The notes below the pieces were generated by a model. It was given only the letters and a program-made list of their open reading frames with translations, ran no database searches and was not told the DNA's origin. A program made the position numbers and the translations under genes. Positions 18,504 through 32,236 of a stretch of DNA of 48,112 nucleotides are shown here, piece by piece. Source of the DNA: Cellulomonas sp. RIT-PI-Y (lineage in GTDB: Bacteria > Actinomycetota > Actinomycetes > Actinomycetales > Cellulomonadaceae); assembly GCF_025642745.1 (NCBI RefSeq), contig NZ_JANZKP010000026.1:1-48112 (forward strand), given 5' to 3'. How positions within the stretch are numbered: the first letter of the stretch is position 1; each line of letters begins with the position of its first letter.

Positions 18504-19448
18504 ATGAGCGACGAGATCTCGCCGATCACGGTCCCGCACGGCATCCCCGCGATCGAGGCGGCGACCACGGCCCCCCGTGTCACCGAGCCCCACCTGATCA
18601 TCATCACCGGCATGTCCGGCGCCGGTCGCACCCGGGCCGGTGCGGTGCTGGAGGACCTGGGCTGGTACGTCGTCGACAACCTGCCCGCCCAGATGCTCAC
18701 CCACCTGGTCGGCATGCTGACCCACGGCGCACCTCCCTCCGGGGATCTGCGGCTCGCGGCGATCGTGGACGTCCGCGGCCGGGAGTTCTTCCCGGACCTG
18801 CTGCAGGTGCTCGCCCAGCTCCGCGAGTCCGGCGTCGACTACAAGATCCTGTTCCTGGAGGCCTCGGACGAGGTCCTGGTCCGCCGGTACGAGCAGGTCC
18901 GGCGGCCGCACCCGCTGCAGGGCGACGGCCGGATCACGGACGGCATCTCCGCCGAGCGCGATCTGCTGCAGGACATCCGGGAGCGCGCGGACCTGCTGAT
19001 CGACTCCTCCGAGACCAACGTGCACGAGCTGGGCCGCCTGGTCCGGGAGGCGGTCGCCGGCTCCGAGGAGGAGGAGCTGCGGATCAACGTCACCTCCTTC
19101 GGCTTCAAGTACGGCATCCCGCTGGACGCGGACCACGTGGTCGACGTCCGGTTCCTCGCCAACCCGTACTGGATCACCGAGCTGCGGCACATGTCCGGCC
19201 GGGACGCCCCGGTGCGCGACTACGTGCTCGGCCTGCCCGGCGCACGGACCTTCGTCGACCGCTACGTCGACGCCCTGGAGCCGGTGCTCGCCGGGTACCT
19301 GGAGGAGGAGAAGCGCTACGTGACCATCGCGGTCGGCTGCACCGGCGGCAAGCATCGCTCGGTCGCGATCAGCGAGGCGATCGCGGAGCGTCTGCGTGAG
19401 CGGGGCCAGCGCGTCACCGTCGCCGCCCGGGACCTGGGGAAGGAATGA
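18504..19448 (+). CDS. rapZ: RapZ family nucleotide-binding protein (YvcJ-like)
   Basis: A 314-residue P-loop protein of the RapZ/YvcJ family. In other bacteria it binds UDP-GlcNAc-pathway metabolites or RNA adapters; its role in actinobacteria is less clear. The P-loop reads GMSGAGRTRAG, with Arg where most P-loops have Lys. LEDLGWYVVDNLP, FLEASDEVLVRRYEQVRRPHPL and GCTGGKHRSVAI are family blocks. Two starts are possible: ATG 18477, overlapping the uvrC stop (ATGA), and ATG 18504, which has CATGCT 6 nt upstream. I chose the latter by analogy with neighbouring leaderless starts. The 3' end overlaps yvcK. Confidence 0.9.
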   Translation: MSDEISPITVPHGIPAIEAATTAPRVTEPHLIIITGMSGAGRTRAGAVLEDLGWYVVDNLPAQMLTHLVGMLTHGAPPSGDLRLAAIVDVRGREFFPDLLQVLAQLRESGVDYKILFLEASDEVLVRRYEQVRRPHPLQGDGRITDGISAERDLLQDIRERADLLIDSSETNVHELGRLVREAVAGSEEEELRINVTSFGFKYGIPLDADHVVDVRFLANPYWITELRHMSGRDAPVRDYVLGLPGARTFVDRYVDALEPVLAGYLEEEKRYVTIAVGCTGGKHRSVAISEAIAERLRERGQRVTVAARDLGKE

Positions 19449-20446
19449 CGCCCCCGGCCTTCGTCGCGCTCGGCGGCGGCCACGGGCTGAGCGCCACGCT
19501 GTCGGCCCTGCGCCGGCTCACCGACCGGATCACCGCGGTGGTCACCGTGGCCGACGACGGCGGCTCCTCGGGGCGGCTGCGGGACGAGCTGGACGTGCTG
19601 CCGCCCGGCGACCTGCGGATGGCCCTGGCGGCGCTGTGCGAGGACTCCGACTGGGGACGCACCTGGCGCGACGTGCTCCAGCACCGGTTCACCTCCGCCG
19701 GGGACCTGGACCAGCACGCGGTCGGGAACCTGCTGATCGTGGCGCTCTGGGAGCTGCTCGGCGACACCGTGGACGGTCTGGACTGGGTCGGCCGCCTGCT
19801 GGACGCCAAGGGCCGGGTGCTGCCGATGGCGGCGGTCCCGCTCGCGATCGAGGCCGACGTGCTGCACCCCGACGGCAGCACGGGCCAGGTCCGTGGCCAG
19901 TCCAGGGTCGCGGTCACCACCGACCGGATCGCGCAGGTCCGGCTCACCCCCGAGCGCCCGCCCGCCCTGCCGGAAGCGGTCGCCGCCGTCCGGGAGGCGG
20001 ACTGGGTGGTCCTCGGTCCGGGCTCCTGGTACACCTCCGTGATCCCGCACCTGCTGGTGCCCGAGCTCGCCGACGCCCTGCTCACCACGACCGCCCGCCG
20101 GATCGTGGTGCTGAACCTGTCCCCGGAGTCCGAGACCGCCGGGATGGGTCCGTGCGAGCACCTGGACGCGCTGCGGGACCACGCACCCGGCCTCCGGCTG
20201 GACGCCGTGATCGCCGATCCCGGCGCCGTGGAGGACGTGGACGAGCTGGCCGCGCGCACCGAGGGCCTCGGCGGGCGCCTGCTGCTGCGGCAGGTGCGGC
20301 GCGGGGACGGCACCCCCACGCACGACGCCCTGCGGCTGGCCGCGGCGATCAGCGACGTGGTCCAGGACTACCTGGGTGACGTCGGTGCGCGGAGCTCCCG
20401 GACCACTCAATCGGGCCCGGGCACCAGCCGGGGAATGGCAAGATGA
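19445..20446 (+). CDS. yvcK: Gluconeogenesis factor YvcK (CofD-like)
   Basis: A 333-residue CofD-fold protein. YvcK relatives bind UDP-sugars and help set cell-wall precursor flow and growth on gluconeogenic carbon. [17 protein letters not shown] is the nucleotide-binding N-terminus. [26 protein letters not shown] and [16 protein letters not shown] are hallmark motifs. The ATG overlaps the rapZ stop (ATGA) and has a GGGGAAGGA ribosome site. The order rapZ-yvcK-whiA is conserved in Gram-positive bacteria. Confidence 0.94.
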   Translation: MTPPAFVALGGGHGLSATLSALRRLTDRITAVVTVADDGGSSGRLRDELDVLPPGDLRMALAALCEDSDWGRTWRDVLQHRFTSAGDLDQHAVGNLLIVALWELLGDTVDGLDWVGRLLDAKGRVLPMAAVPLAIEADVLHPDGSTGQVRGQSRVAVTTDRIAQVRLTPERPPALPEAVAAVREADWVVLGPGSWYTSVIPHLLVPELADALLTTTARRIVVLNLSPESETAGMGPCEHLDALRDHAPGLRLDAVIADPGAVEDVDELAARTEGLGGRLLLRQVRRGDGTPTHDALRLAAAISDVVQDYLGDVGARSSRTTQSGPGTSRGMAR

Positions 20447-20451
20447 CGCCC

Positions 20452-21432
20452 ATGGCTCTGACGGCACAGGTGAAGGACGAACTCGCTCGTCTCCAGGTGG
20501 ACAAGACCTCGTGCCGCAAGTCCGAGGTCGCGGCGATGCTGCGGTTCGCGGGCGGCCTGCACATCATCTCCGGCCGGGTCGTGATCGAGGCCGAGCTGGA
20601 CACCGCCGCCGCCGCACGTCGTCTGCGCCAGGCCATCGCCGAGGTCTACGGCCACCAGTCCGAGCTGATCGTGGTCTCCGGCGCCGGGATCCGGCGCGGC
20701 AACCGTTACGTGGTCCGGGTGGTCAAGGACGGCGAGTCCCTCGCGCGCCAGACCGGCCTGCTGGACAACCGCGGACGCCCGGTGCGCGGGCTGCCGCCGC
20801 AGGTGGTGGCCGCCGGGATCGCCGAGGCCGAGTCCGCCTGGCGCGGCGCCTTCCTGGCCCACGGCTCGCTGACCGAGCCCGGCCGGTCCTCCTCGCTGGA
20901 GGTCACCTGCCCCGGTCCGGAGGCGGCGCTGGCCCTGGTCGGCGCGGCCCGTCGGATGCAGATCCCGGCCAAGGCGCGCGAGGTCCGCGGCATCGACCGG
21001 GTCGTGATCCGGGACGGGGACGCGATCTCCGCCATGCTGGCCCGGCTCGGCGCGCACGAGGCGCTGCTGATCTGGGAGGAGCGCCGGGTGCGCCGCGAGG
21101 TGCGCGGCACCGCCAACCGGTTGGCGAACTTCGACGACGCGAACCTGCGCCGGTCCGCCCGGGCCGCGGTCGCAGCCGGAGCCCGGGTCGAGCGGGCGTT
21201 CGAGATCCTGGCCGCCGACCTGCCCGAGCACCTGCGTCAGGCGGGGGAGCTGCGGCTCGCCCACAAGGAGGCGTCCCTGGAGGAGCTCGGCAAGCTGGCC
21301 GACCCGCCGCTGACCAAGGACGCCGTCGCGGGGCGGATCCGCCGGCTCCTGGCGACCGCGGACAAGCGCGCGCAGGAGCTCGGCATCCCCGACACCGAGG
21401 CCGGTCTCAGCCCGGACCTGCTGGACCTCTGA
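20452..21432 (+). CDS. whiA: DNA-binding protein WhiA
   Basis: A 326-residue protein with two LAGLIDADG-like N-terminal lobes that have lost nuclease residues, and a C-terminal helix-turn-helix. In Streptomyces it works with WhiB to switch on division genes. [14 protein letters not shown] at the N-terminus and the tail [31 protein letters not shown] are diagnostic. ATG 20452 is preferred over ATG 20443 because WhiA proteins start at MALTAQVK and because CAAGAT lies 7 nt before it. Confidence 0.95.
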   Translation: MALTAQVKDELARLQVDKTSCRKSEVAAMLRFAGGLHIISGRVVIEAELDTAAAARRLRQAIAEVYGHQSELIVVSGAGIRRGNRYVVRVVKDGESLARQTGLLDNRGRPVRGLPPQVVAAGIAEAESAWRGAFLAHGSLTEPGRSSSLEVTCPGPEAALALVGAARRMQIPAKAREVRGIDRVVIRDGDAISAMLARLGAHEALLIWEERRVRREVRGTANRLANFDDANLRRSARAAVAAGARVERAFEILAADLPEHLRQAGELRLAHKEASLEELGKLADPPLTKDAVAGRIRRLLATADKRAQELGIPDTEAGLSPDLLDL

Positions 21433-22652
<1,220 letters not shown>

Positions 22653-22677
22653 CGCACCCCCTCAGGTCGAACTGCAT

Positions 22678-22722
22678 GCGTCCGCGGATGCCGGGTCATC
22701 ACGCCCCGGTGTCCGCGGACGC
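22678..22722 (+). terminator. gap-pgk intergenic palindrome (attenuator or mRNA-stabilising hairpin)
   Basis: An 11-bp perfect outer stem (22678-22688 with 22712-22722) encloses a second short stem (CCGGG/CCCGG). It sits in the gap-pgk gap of 127 nt. Such hairpins can partly terminate transcription or protect the upstream message. Confidence 0.65.
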
Positions 22723-22779
22723 GGCATGTCCGGCCTTCTCCTGAACCACGTTCGGCACCTCCACGCTAGGAGAAGCAGC

Positions 22780-23967
22780 ATGAAGACCATCGACGACCTG
22801 GGTGACCTGCGCGGCAAGCGCGTGCTGGTCCGCTCCGACTTCAACGTCCCGCTGGACGGCACCACCATCACCGACGACGGCCGGATCCGCGCCGCGCTGC
22901 CGACCCTCAAGCGCCTGCTCGACGCCGGTGCGAAAGTCATCGTCACCGCGCACCTGGGCCGCCCGAAGGGTGAGCCCGACGCCACGTACTCCCTGGCCCC
23001 CGTCGCCGCCCGCCTGGGCGAGTTGCTGGGCCAGGACGTCGCCCTCGCCGGTGACGTGGTCGGCGACTCCGCCAAGGCCACCGTCGCCGCGCTGGAGGAC
23101 GGTCAGATCGCGCTGCTGGAGAACATCCGCTTCGACGCGCGCGAGACCTCCAAGGACGAGGCCGAGCGCGGCGCGCTGGCCGACGAGCTGGCCGCCCTCG
23201 CGGACGCCTTCGTCTCCGACGGCTTCGGCGTGGTGCACCGCAAGCAGGCGTCGGTCTACGACGTCGCGCTGCGCCTCCCGCACGCGGCCGGCACCCTGGT
23301 GCTGACCGAGGTCGAGGCGCTGCGCAAGGCCGTCGAGGACCCGGAGCGTCCCTACGTCGTCGTGCTCGGCGGCGCCAAGGTCTCCGACAAGCTCGGCGTG
23401 ATCGGCAACCTGATCACCAAGGCCGACAAGCTGCTGATCGGCGGCGGCATGATGTTCACCTTCCTCAAGGCCCAGGGCTACGAGGTCGGCTCCTCGCTGC
23501 TGGAGCAGGACCAGGTCGACACCGTCAAGGGCTACCTCGCCCAGGCGCAGGAGGCCGGTGTGGAGATCGTGCTCCCCGTCGACACCCTGGTCGCGCCGGA
23601 GTTCGGCTCGGACGACTTCGAGACCGTCGCCGTCGACGCCATCCCGGCCGACAAGATGGGCCTGGACATCGGCCCGAAGTCCGGGCAGCTGTTCCGTGAG
23701 GCCATCCTGGGTGCGAAGACCATCGCCTGGAACGGCCCGATGGGCGTGTTCGAGCGCGCCGCCTACGCCGAGGGCACCAAGGCCGTCGCACAGGCGCTGG
23801 TCGACACCGAGGGCTTCTCGATCGTCGGCGGTGGCGACTCCGCCGCCGCGGTCCGGCTGCTCGGCTTCGACGAGGCCGGCTTCGGCCACATCTCGACCGG
23901 TGGCGGCGCGTCGCTGGAGCTCCTGGAGGGCAAGACCCTCCCCGGCATCGCTGTCCTGGAGGACTGA
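22780..23967 (+). CDS. pgk: Phosphoglycerate kinase
   Basis: A 395-residue monomeric kinase that makes ATP from 1,3-bisphosphoglycerate. [18 protein letters not shown] is the N-terminal substrate motif, followed by [34 protein letters not shown] and [29 protein letters not shown] and [17 protein letters not shown] close the nucleotide site. ATG 22780 has AGGAGAAG upstream; the longer frame covers the intergenic hairpin and is not likely. tpiA starts 3 nt after the stop. Confidence 0.97.
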   Translation: MKTIDDLGDLRGKRVLVRSDFNVPLDGTTITDDGRIRAALPTLKRLLDAGAKVIVTAHLGRPKGEPDATYSLAPVAARLGELLGQDVALAGDVVGDSAKATVAALEDGQIALLENIRFDARETSKDEAERGALADELAALADAFVSDGFGVVHRKQASVYDVALRLPHAAGTLVLTEVEALRKAVEDPERPYVVVLGGAKVSDKLGVIGNLITKADKLLIGGGMMFTFLKAQGYEVGSSLLEQDQVDTVKGYLAQAQEAGVEIVLPVDTLVAPEFGSDDFETVAVDAIPADKMGLDIGPKSGQLFREAILGAKTIAWNGPMGVFERAAYAEGTKAVAQALVDTEGFSIVGGGDSAAAVRLLGFDEAGFGHISTGGGASLELLEGKTLPGIAVLED

Positions 23968-23970
23968 CAC

Positions 23971-24747
<777 letters not shown>

Positions 24748-24763
24748 TCCGAGCAGAACCTGG

Positions 24764-24802
24764 TCACGGTCGGCGCGGGGACGATCTCCGCGCCGACCGT
24801 GA
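24764..24802 (+). terminator. Terminator after tpiA
   Basis: A 15-bp perfect stem (24764-24778 with 24788-24802, 9-nt loop) starts 17 nt after the tpiA stop. There is no U-tract. It would end the glycolytic transcript. Confidence 0.8.
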
Positions 24803-24880
24803 TCCGCCCGGGTGGCCCGTCGGTCAGGACCGAAACCCCGCCACACCGCCCGGAGCTGGCCCCTGACGGCGCACGTCGCC

Positions 24881-24886
24881 TACCCT
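24881..24886 (+). promoter_or_regulatory. Putative -10 element of secG-rbpA
   Basis: TACCCT, the same hexamer as at uvrC, lies 65 nt before the secG GTG and after the tpiA terminator. It implies a leader of about 58 nt. Confidence 0.45.
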
Positions 24887-24951
24887 GGGCCGAGTTCGAC
24901 CCCCTGGCCCGACCGCACCGGTCGGCCCCGATCGAGAGACACGACACCGCC

Positions 24952-25194
24952 GTGACTGCCCTGCGCATCGTCCTCCAGGTCCTCCTGGTGGCCACGAGTC
25001 TGCTGCTCGTCCTGTTCGTCCTGCTGCACAAGGGGAAGGGCGGCGGTCTGTCCGACATGTTCGGCGGTGGCATCTCCAGCAGCGCCGGATCCTCCGGTGT
25101 CGCCGAGCGGAACCTCAACCGGATCACGGTCGGGGTGAGCCTGCTCTGGACGGTCACCATCGTGCTGCTCGCGCTGATCGCCCGGGTGAGCTGA
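24952..25194 (+). CDS. secG: Preprotein translocase subunit SecG
   Basis: An 80-residue two-span membrane protein of the SecYEG channel. The first span is LRIVLQVLLVATSLLLVLFVLL. The conserved loop HKGKGGGLSDMFGGG follows and is diagnostic, and the second span is VGVSLLWTVTIVLLALI. The GTG at 24952 is used; the open frame starts earlier, but those residues have no SecG similarity and cover the promoter. rbpA begins 4 nt after the stop. Confidence 0.95.
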   Translation: MTALRIVLQVLLVATSLLLVLFVLLHKGKGGGLSDMFGGGISSSAGSSGVAERNLNRITVGVSLLWTVTIVLLALIARVS

Positions 25195-25198
25195 CACC

Positions 25199-25546
25199 AT
25201 GGCCAGCGGAAGCGCGATCCGGGGGTCCCGCGTCGGTGCGGGCCCGATGGGTGAGGCCGAGCGGGGCGACGCCGCCCCGCGGGTGCTGATCTCGTACTGG
25301 TGCGCGAACGGCCACGAGAGCCGTCCGAGCTTCGCCGCGGAGATCGCCGACGACGCCCCGGAGACCTGGGACTGCCCGCGCTGCGGGTACCCCGGCGGCC
25401 AGGACAAGGCCAACCCGCCGTCGCCGGTGCGGAACGAGCCCTACAAGACGCACCTCGCCTACGTGAAGGAGCGCCGCACCGAGGAGGACGGCGCCGCCCT
25501 CCTGGACGAGGCACTCGCTGCGCTGCGCGCCCGGCGCGGGGGCTGA
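25199..25546 (+). CDS. rbpA: RNA polymerase-binding protein RbpA
   Basis: A 115-residue actinobacterial activator that binds RNA polymerase and the principal sigma factor and stabilises the open complex. The N-terminal tail has IRGSRVGAGPMGEAE. The core domain keeps a zinc site (WCANGHES and WDCPRCG). A basic linker and the sigma-interaction helix (THLAYVKERRTEEDGAALLDEALAAL) follow. Its presence matters here because RbpA-dependent promoters in this phylum often depend on an extended or plain -10 with a poor -35, like those seen in the window. Confidence 0.96.
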   Translation: MASGSAIRGSRVGAGPMGEAERGDAAPRVLISYWCANGHESRPSFAAEIADDAPETWDCPRCGYPGGQDKANPPSPVRNEPYKTHLAYVKERRTEEDGAALLDEALAALRARRGG

Positions 25547-25569
25547 GGACCGCTCGCCCTCCGCACGAC

Positions 25570-25616
25570 ACGGCACGAGGCCCCGTGGAGTCCGACTCCA
25601 CGGGGCCTCGTGCCGT
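25570..25616. terminator. Bidirectional terminator between rbpA and pgl
   Basis: A perfect 22-bp stem (25570-25591 with 25595-25616) and a 3-nt loop lie between convergent stops. It is the strongest hairpin in the window and must act on both strands. No U-tract follows. Confidence 0.93.
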
Positions 25617-25622
25617 ATGCGG

Positions 25623-26390
25623 TCAGGCCTGCGGGCCGGCCTCGGCGATGGCCGCGGCGTCCACCAGCCACAGGGTGGCATCGGTGCCGGTCGCGTGCGC
25701 GGCCGGGGTGGTGGCGGCCGGGGTGCCCGGGGTCAGCGCACTGGCGACGGCGCCCGCCTTCTCGGCACCGGCCGCGACGACCCAGACCTCACGGGCGGTG
25801 TGGATCGCGTCGAAGGTGAGCGACACCCGCAGCGGCGGGGGCTTGGGGGAGTCGTGCACCCCCGTGGTGGTGACGCCGGAGACGTCCACACCGGGGTGCC
25901 CGGGGAACAGCGAGGCCACGTGGCCGTCCGGTCCCATGCCGAACATCAGCACGTCCAGCACCGGCAGCTCGGCACCGTCGACCGCGAGGGACCTCAGCTC
26001 GGCGGCGTAGGCGGCGGCCGAGTCCTCCGGGGTGGCGATGCCGGCGCTGGCGTCCAGGGCGGGCATCGGGTGCACGTTGGACGCGGGCAGGGCATCGCCG
26101 AGGGCGCCGATCAACGCCTCGCGGGCCTGGGTCTCGTTCCGGTCCGGGTCGCCGTCGGGCAGGAAGCGCTCGTCGCCCCACCACAGGTGCACACCGGTCC
26201 AGTCGACGGCGTGCCGGGCCTCGGAGCGGGCGACCGCGGCGAGGGTGGCGATGCCGACGGTGCCGCCGGTCAGGCCCACGTGCACCGGGGACTGCCCGGA
26301 CTGCAGGTCGATCAGCTTGGTCAGCAGGCGCGCGGCGGTGGCCTCCGCCAGCACCTTCGCGTCGGGGTGCACCAGCACGGTACGGGTCAC
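25623..26390 (-). CDS. pgl: 6-Phosphogluconolactonase
   Basis: A 255-residue member of the NagB/DevB fold that hydrolyses 6-phosphogluconolactone, the second step of the oxidative pentose phosphate pathway. VGLTGGTVGIATLAAV is the phosphate loop. HLWWGDERFLP, DVLMFGMGPDGHVASLFPGHP and the C-terminal strand complete the active site. The GTG start overlaps the opcA stop (GTGA). It is the last gene of the tal-zwf-opcA-pgl operon. Confidence 0.95.
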   Translation of the reverse strand: MTRTVLVHPDAKVLAEATAARLLTKLIDLQSGQSPVHVGLTGGTVGIATLAAVARSEARHAVDWTGVHLWWGDERFLPDGDPDRNETQAREALIGALGDALPASNVHPMPALDASAGIATPEDSAAAYAAELRSLAVDGAELPVLDVLMFGMGPDGHVASLFPGHPGVDVSGVTTTGVHDSPKPPPLRVSLTFDAIHTAREVWVVAAGAEKAGAVASALTPGTPAATTPAAHATGTDATLWLVDAAAIAEAGPQA

Positions 26391-27306
26391 GCGTTCACCT
26401 CAACTTTCGGCAGGCCCTTGCGCAGGACCTCGCCATAGACCTCATCGGCGTCCAGTCGACGCAGCTCCTCCGCCAGGCATTCGCGCAGCTGCCGGATCGG
26501 CAGCGCGATCCGATGCTCGGGCTGATCGGGCTGGCGCAGGGCGGCGGTCTTGCCGTCCGGGCGGTCCAGCACGATGTCGCCGGAGCGGCGCTCGAGCTTC
26601 ACCTGGGTGATCGCCGGGGCGTCGGCGATCCGCTCGATCTCCACCGGGCAGTTCAGCGCCCAGCGCAGCCAGGCCGCCATCAGGTCCACCGACGGGTGGG
26701 TGGACTCGCCGGAGACCACCGCGCGCTGCACCGGCTCGTAGGGCGGCTGGTCCAGGGTCGCCGCGATCAGGCCCCGCCACAGCGTGGTGCGGGTCCAGGC
26801 CAGGTCGGTGTCGCCCTCCCGGTACTCGGCCGCCAGGTCGTGCAGGGTCGCTGTGGGGCTGCTGCACTCGGTGGAGTCGGTGATCCGGCGCCGGGCCAGC
26901 GTGCCCAGCGGGTGCTCCGCGGGATCCTTCGGGACCTGGTAGGGCCACCAGGTGACGATCGGAGCGTCCGGCAGCAGCAGCGGGAGCACCAGGGTGTCCA
27001 GGTGCCGGGACTGCGCGGCCGAGGGCTTGAGCAGCACGACCTCGGACGCGCCGGCGTCGCCGCCGAGCCGGATCTGGGCGTCCAGCTCGGAATCCTCGCC
27101 GGGACCCTCGCTGGTGATCACGAGCACCCGGCACGGGTGCTCGCGCGAGGCGTCGTTCGCCGCGGCGATCGCCTCCTCCGGGTCGTGGTCGCCGACGTCG
27201 ATCAGCAGGGTGAGCACCCGGCCGAGGGCGATGGCGCCGCCCTCCTCGCGCTCCTGGACCAGACGCTTGTTGATGTCGCCGGTGGTCGTCTTGGGCAGGT
27301 CGATGA

Positions 27307-27310
<4 letters not shown>
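26387..27310 (-). CDS. opcA: Glucose-6-phosphate dehydrogenase assembly protein OpcA
   Basis: A 307-residue actinobacterial OpcA, an allosteric partner that activates G6P dehydrogenase and is linked to redox control in this phylum. MIIDLPKTTTGDINKRL and the block VTWWPYQVPKDPAEHPLG are typical. The GTG start overlaps the zwf stop, and its own stop overlaps the pgl GTG, so the subunits are likely translated in step. No catalytic motif is expected. Confidence 0.95.
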
Positions 27311-28844
<1,534 letters not shown>

Positions 28845-28848
<4 letters not shown>

Positions 28849-29957
28849 TCGACCACCTGGTCCAGGCCCGTGCGGACGGTGTCGAGCAGCTCGGTCCAGG
28901 ACTTCTCGAACTTCTCCAGGCCCTCGGCCTCGAGCTGCTCGGTGACCTCGTCGATCGAGATCCCGATCGCGGCCAGGCGGTCGATCACCCGCTGGGACTC
29001 GTCCTGGGTGCCGGTGACGGTGTCCCCGGTGATGTCCCCGTGGTCCTCGACCGCGTCCAGGGTGGCCTGCGGCATGGTGTTGACGGTGCCGGCGACGACC
29101 AGCTCGTCGACGTACATCGTGTCCGGGTAGGCCTTGTCCTTGACGCCGGTGGAGGCCCACAGCGGACGCTGCGGGTGCGCTCCGGCGGCGGCGAGGGCTG
29201 CCCAGCGGTCCGATCCGACGACCTCCTGGTAGACGCCGTAGGCCAGGCGGGCGTTGGCGACGGCGGCCTTGCCGCGCAGGGCGGCGGCCTCCTCGGTGCC
29301 GAGCTCGTCCAGCCTCGGGTCGATCGCGGCGTCCACCCGGGAGACGAAGAACGAGGCGACCGACGCGATCGGTGCCAGGTCGTGCCCGGCGGCCTTCGCG
29401 CGCTCCAGGCCGTCCAGGAACGCGTCCAGCACCGCGCGGTAGCGGTCCAGGGAGAAGATCAGCGTGACGTTGACGCTGATCCCGTCGGCCAGCGCCTGCG
29501 CGATGGCGGGCAGACCCTCCTGGGTGGCGGGGATCTTGATGAAGACGTTCGGGCGGTCCACGGTCGACCACAGCGCGCGCGCTGAGTCGATGGTCGCCTG
29601 GGTGTCCCGGGCCTGACGCGGGTCGACCTCGATCGAGACCCGGCCGTCCTGGCCGTCGGTGGCGTCGTAGGTCGGGCGCAGCACGTCGGCGGCCTGGCGG
29701 ACGTCGTCGGTGGTGATCGCGAAGACCGCGCCGTCGACGTCCGTGCCGTGCAGGTCGGCGAGCTGGGCGTCGTAGGCGTCGCCCTTGGCCAGCGCGGAGG
29801 CGAAGATGGTCGGATTCGTCGTGACGCCGACCACGCGGTGGTGGGCCACCAGATCGGCGAGGTTGCCGGTGCGGAGCCGCTCGCGGGACAGGTCGTCCAG
29901 CCAGACCGCGACACCTGCCTCGCTCAGCCGGTCGAGCGGCGTGGTGCTGCCTGCCAT
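28845..29957 (-). CDS. tal: Transaldolase
   Basis: A 370-residue transaldolase of the long actinobacterial type. [18 protein letters not shown] at the N-terminus and [20 protein letters not shown] are class signatures. [20 protein letters not shown] contains the probable Schiff-base lysine. ATG 29957 has GAGGTG about 10 nt upstream. It leads the operon and is promoted from TAGGCT on the minus strand at 30041-30046. Unlike many actinobacterial clusters, no transketolase lies before it. Confidence 0.95.
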
Positions 29958-30268
29958 GAAGAAGTCACCTCATTCCGGTCCCGGTGGTGGCCGGGACGTC
30001 GACTGACCGGGGCGTGAACGCGCCCTGGACGTGCAGGTCGAGCCTAATCCTGGCGACACGGGGTCCGCCGGTCGGGGCCGCGGTTCGGACGGGCAGGCGA
30101 CGACCCGGGCCGGTACTGTGCGGCTGACCGGCCCGGATCGGGACGGAGATCACACTCTGGGACTCCCGTCCCTCGGGGCGATGAGGCCCGTCTGGTAGCG
30201 CCGTCGTGCGTAGGATGACCGGACGACCGCCCCCTCGTCCGGGGGTCGAGCGAGGAGGACCGGACCGC
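29958..30268. promoter_or_regulatory. Divergent promoter region of tal and ctaB
   Basis: On the minus strand TAGGCT (30041-30046) is the best -10 for tal, with a leader of about 77 nt. On the plus strand TAGGAT (30211-30216) is the best -10 for ctaB, with a leader of about 46 nt that contains GAGGAGG. The 160 nt between them hold no gene that I can support. Confidence 0.55.
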
Positions 30269-31243
30269 GTGCGCACCATCAGCCCTGCCATCGGCGCCAC
30301 TGAGGCCGGAGCGTCCGCCAGCGCGGCCCGCTCGACGGAGCAGGGCGCGCGGTCGAAGGGACTGCGACGCACGATCGGTGCCTATGTCGCGCTGACCAAG
30401 CCGCGGGTCATCGAGCTGCTCCTGGTCACCACGCTGCCGACGATGATCCTGGCCGAGGGCGGGCTCCCGTCGCTGTGGCTCGTGGTCGCGACCCTGATCG
30501 GCGGAGCGGCGGCGGCCGGGGCTGCCAACGTCCTCAACTGCTACCTGGACCGCGACATCGACCAGGTGATGAACCGGACCAAGCGTCGTCCGCTGGTCAC
30601 CGGCGAGCTGACGCCGCGGGCCGCGCTGATCTTCGGCCTGGTGCTGACCGTCGCGTCGCTCACCTGGCTCGCGCTGCTGGTGAACGTGCCGTCCGCGCTG
30701 CTGACCGGCGGGGCGATCGCGATCTACGTCATCGGCTACACGATGATCCTCAAGCGTCGGACCCCGCAGAACATCGTCTGGGGCGGCGCGGCCGGCTGCA
30801 TGCCGGTGCTGATCGGCTGGTCCTCGGTGACCGGCGGGGTGTCCTGGGCGGCGGCGCTGCTGTTCGGCGTGATCTTCTTCTGGACGCCGCCGCACTACTG
30901 GCCGCTGTCGATGAAGTTCCGCAAGGACTACGCCGCCGCGGGCGTGCCGATGCTGCCGGTGGTGGCCAAGGAGTCCAAGGTCGCCAAGGAGATGATCGCC
31001 TACACGGTGGCGATGATCGCCTGCTCGCTGCTGCTGGTGCCGGTCGCCGGGATGACCTGGGTCTACGCGCTGGTCGCCGCGGCGCTCGGCGGGTGGTTCC
31101 TCGCCTCGTGCATCGGCCTGTACCGTCGCGCCCAGGACCCGTCCCGCGGCAAGCTCCGCGCCATGACGGTGTTCCACGGGTCGATCACGTACCTGTCGCT
31201 GCTGTCGGTCGCGGTGGCGGTGGACGTCTTCCTCCCGTTCTGA
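30269..31243 (+). CDS. ctaB: Protohaem IX farnesyltransferase (haem O synthase)
   Basis: A 324-residue UbiA-family membrane enzyme that adds a farnesyl group to haem B for cytochrome oxidase. [21 protein letters not shown] opens the first span. The Mg-prenyl-diphosphate motif is [20 protein letters not shown], and the second is in [29 protein letters not shown]. About nine spans are visible. GTG 30269 has GAGGAGG upstream; the frame extends earlier over the promoter. ctaB next to pentose phosphate genes is common in actinobacteria. Confidence 0.95.
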   Translation: MRTISPAIGATEAGASASAARSTEQGARSKGLRRTIGAYVALTKPRVIELLLVTTLPTMILAEGGLPSLWLVVATLIGGAAAAGAANVLNCYLDRDIDQVMNRTKRRPLVTGELTPRAALIFGLVLTVASLTWLALLVNVPSALLTGGAIAIYVIGYTMILKRRTPQNIVWGGAAGCMPVLIGWSSVTGGVSWAAALLFGVIFFWTPPHYWPLSMKFRKDYAAAGVPMLPVVAKESKVAKEMIAYTVAMIACSLLLVPVAGMTWVYALVAAALGGWFLASCIGLYRRAQDPSRGKLRAMTVFHGSITYLSLLSVAVAVDVFLPF

Positions 31244-31264
31244 CCGGACCGGAGGAGGGCGTGC

Positions 31265-32227
31265 GTGGCTGAGCTGCACACGGCCCTGGACGCCTACCTG
31301 GCGCACCTGACGGTCGAGCGCGGGCTGAGCCGGAACACGCTGGCCGCGTACCGCCGTGACCTCGGGCGCTACCTGGAGTTCCTGGCGTCCGCCGGTCGCT
31401 CGGCCCCGGACCAGGTGACCGAGCGCGACGTCGAGGACTACCTCACCGCGATCCGCACCGGCTCCGACGGGCGTGCGGAGCTGTCCGCCGCCTCGGCCGC
31501 GCGGGCCGTGGTCGCCGCCCGGGGGTGGCACAAGTTCTGCGTGCTGGAGGGACTCGCGCCCGACGACCCGGCGCGGGCGGTGCGGCCGCCCCGGCAGACC
31601 CAGCGGCTGCCCAAGGCGATCCGCACCGACGAGGTCGAACGCCTGCTGGAGGCGGCCTCCCTGGGTGACGGGCCGGTGCCGCTGCGGGACCGGGCGCTGC
31701 TCGAGCTGCTGTACTCCACCGGCGCGCGGATCTCCGAGGCGGTGGGACTGGACGTCGACGACCTGGACCTGACACCGGGACGGGCCGCGGTGCGGCTGTT
31801 CGGCAAGGGCCGCAAGGAGCGCGTGGTGCCGGTCGGCGCGTACGCGGTGGAGGCAGTCGAGGCCTACCTGGTGCGGTCCCGGCCGGCGCTGGCCGTCGCG
31901 GGGCGGGGCGGTGCACGGGTGTTCCTCAACACCCGGGGTGCGCCGCTGAGCCGGCAGAGCGCCTGGGCGGTGCTGCACACCGCGGCCGAGCGGGCCGGAC
32001 TGCCCGCCGAGGTGTCCCCGCACACCCTGCGGCACTCCTTCGCGACCCATCTCCTCGCCGGCGGAGCCGACGTCCGGGTGGTGCAGGAACTGCTCGGGCA
32101 CGCCTCGGTGACCACCACGCAGCTCTACACCAAGGTCACCCCGGACACGCTGCGCGAGGTGTACGCCACGAGTCATCCGCGGGCGCGCCGGGCGCGGACT
32201 GCCGGTCCGGGCGCGACACGCCGGTAG
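31265..32227 (+). CDS. xerD: Tyrosine recombinase XerD
   Basis: A 320-residue site-specific recombinase that resolves chromosome dimers at dif with XerC. The N-terminal core-binding domain has [23 protein letters not shown]. All catalytic residues are present: R155, K181, H253, R256, H279 and the nucleophile Y288. The tail [11 protein letters not shown] is basic. The GTG start has GGAGGAGG upstream. Its position before parA and scpAB is the chromosomal housekeeping arrangement, so it is not a mobile-element integrase. Confidence 0.94.
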   Translation: MAELHTALDAYLAHLTVERGLSRNTLAAYRRDLGRYLEFLASAGRSAPDQVTERDVEDYLTAIRTGSDGRAELSAASAARAVVAARGWHKFCVLEGLAPDDPARAVRPPRQTQRLPKAIRTDEVERLLEAASLGDGPVPLRDRALLELLYSTGARISEAVGLDVDDLDLTPGRAAVRLFGKGRKERVVPVGAYAVEAVEAYLVRSRPALAVAGRGGARVFLNTRGAPLSRQSAWAVLHTAAERAGLPAEVSPHTLRHSFATHLLAGGADVRVVQELLGHASVTTTQLYTKVTPDTLREVYATSHPRARRARTAGPGATRR

Positions 32228-32230
32228 GGT
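32225..32230 (+). promoter_or_regulatory. Leaderless -10 element of parA
   Basis: TAGGGT begins at the TAG stop of xerD and ends 6 nt before the parA GTG. No ribosome site is present, so parA can be expressed from its own start. Confidence 0.6.
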
Positions 32231-32236
32231 GTCCTG

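Noticed and set aside
31265..32227. Tyrosine recombinase as a sign of a mobile element
   Set aside because: It is in the conserved xerD-parA-scpA-scpB order, with no att repeats, excisionase or phage genes nearby.
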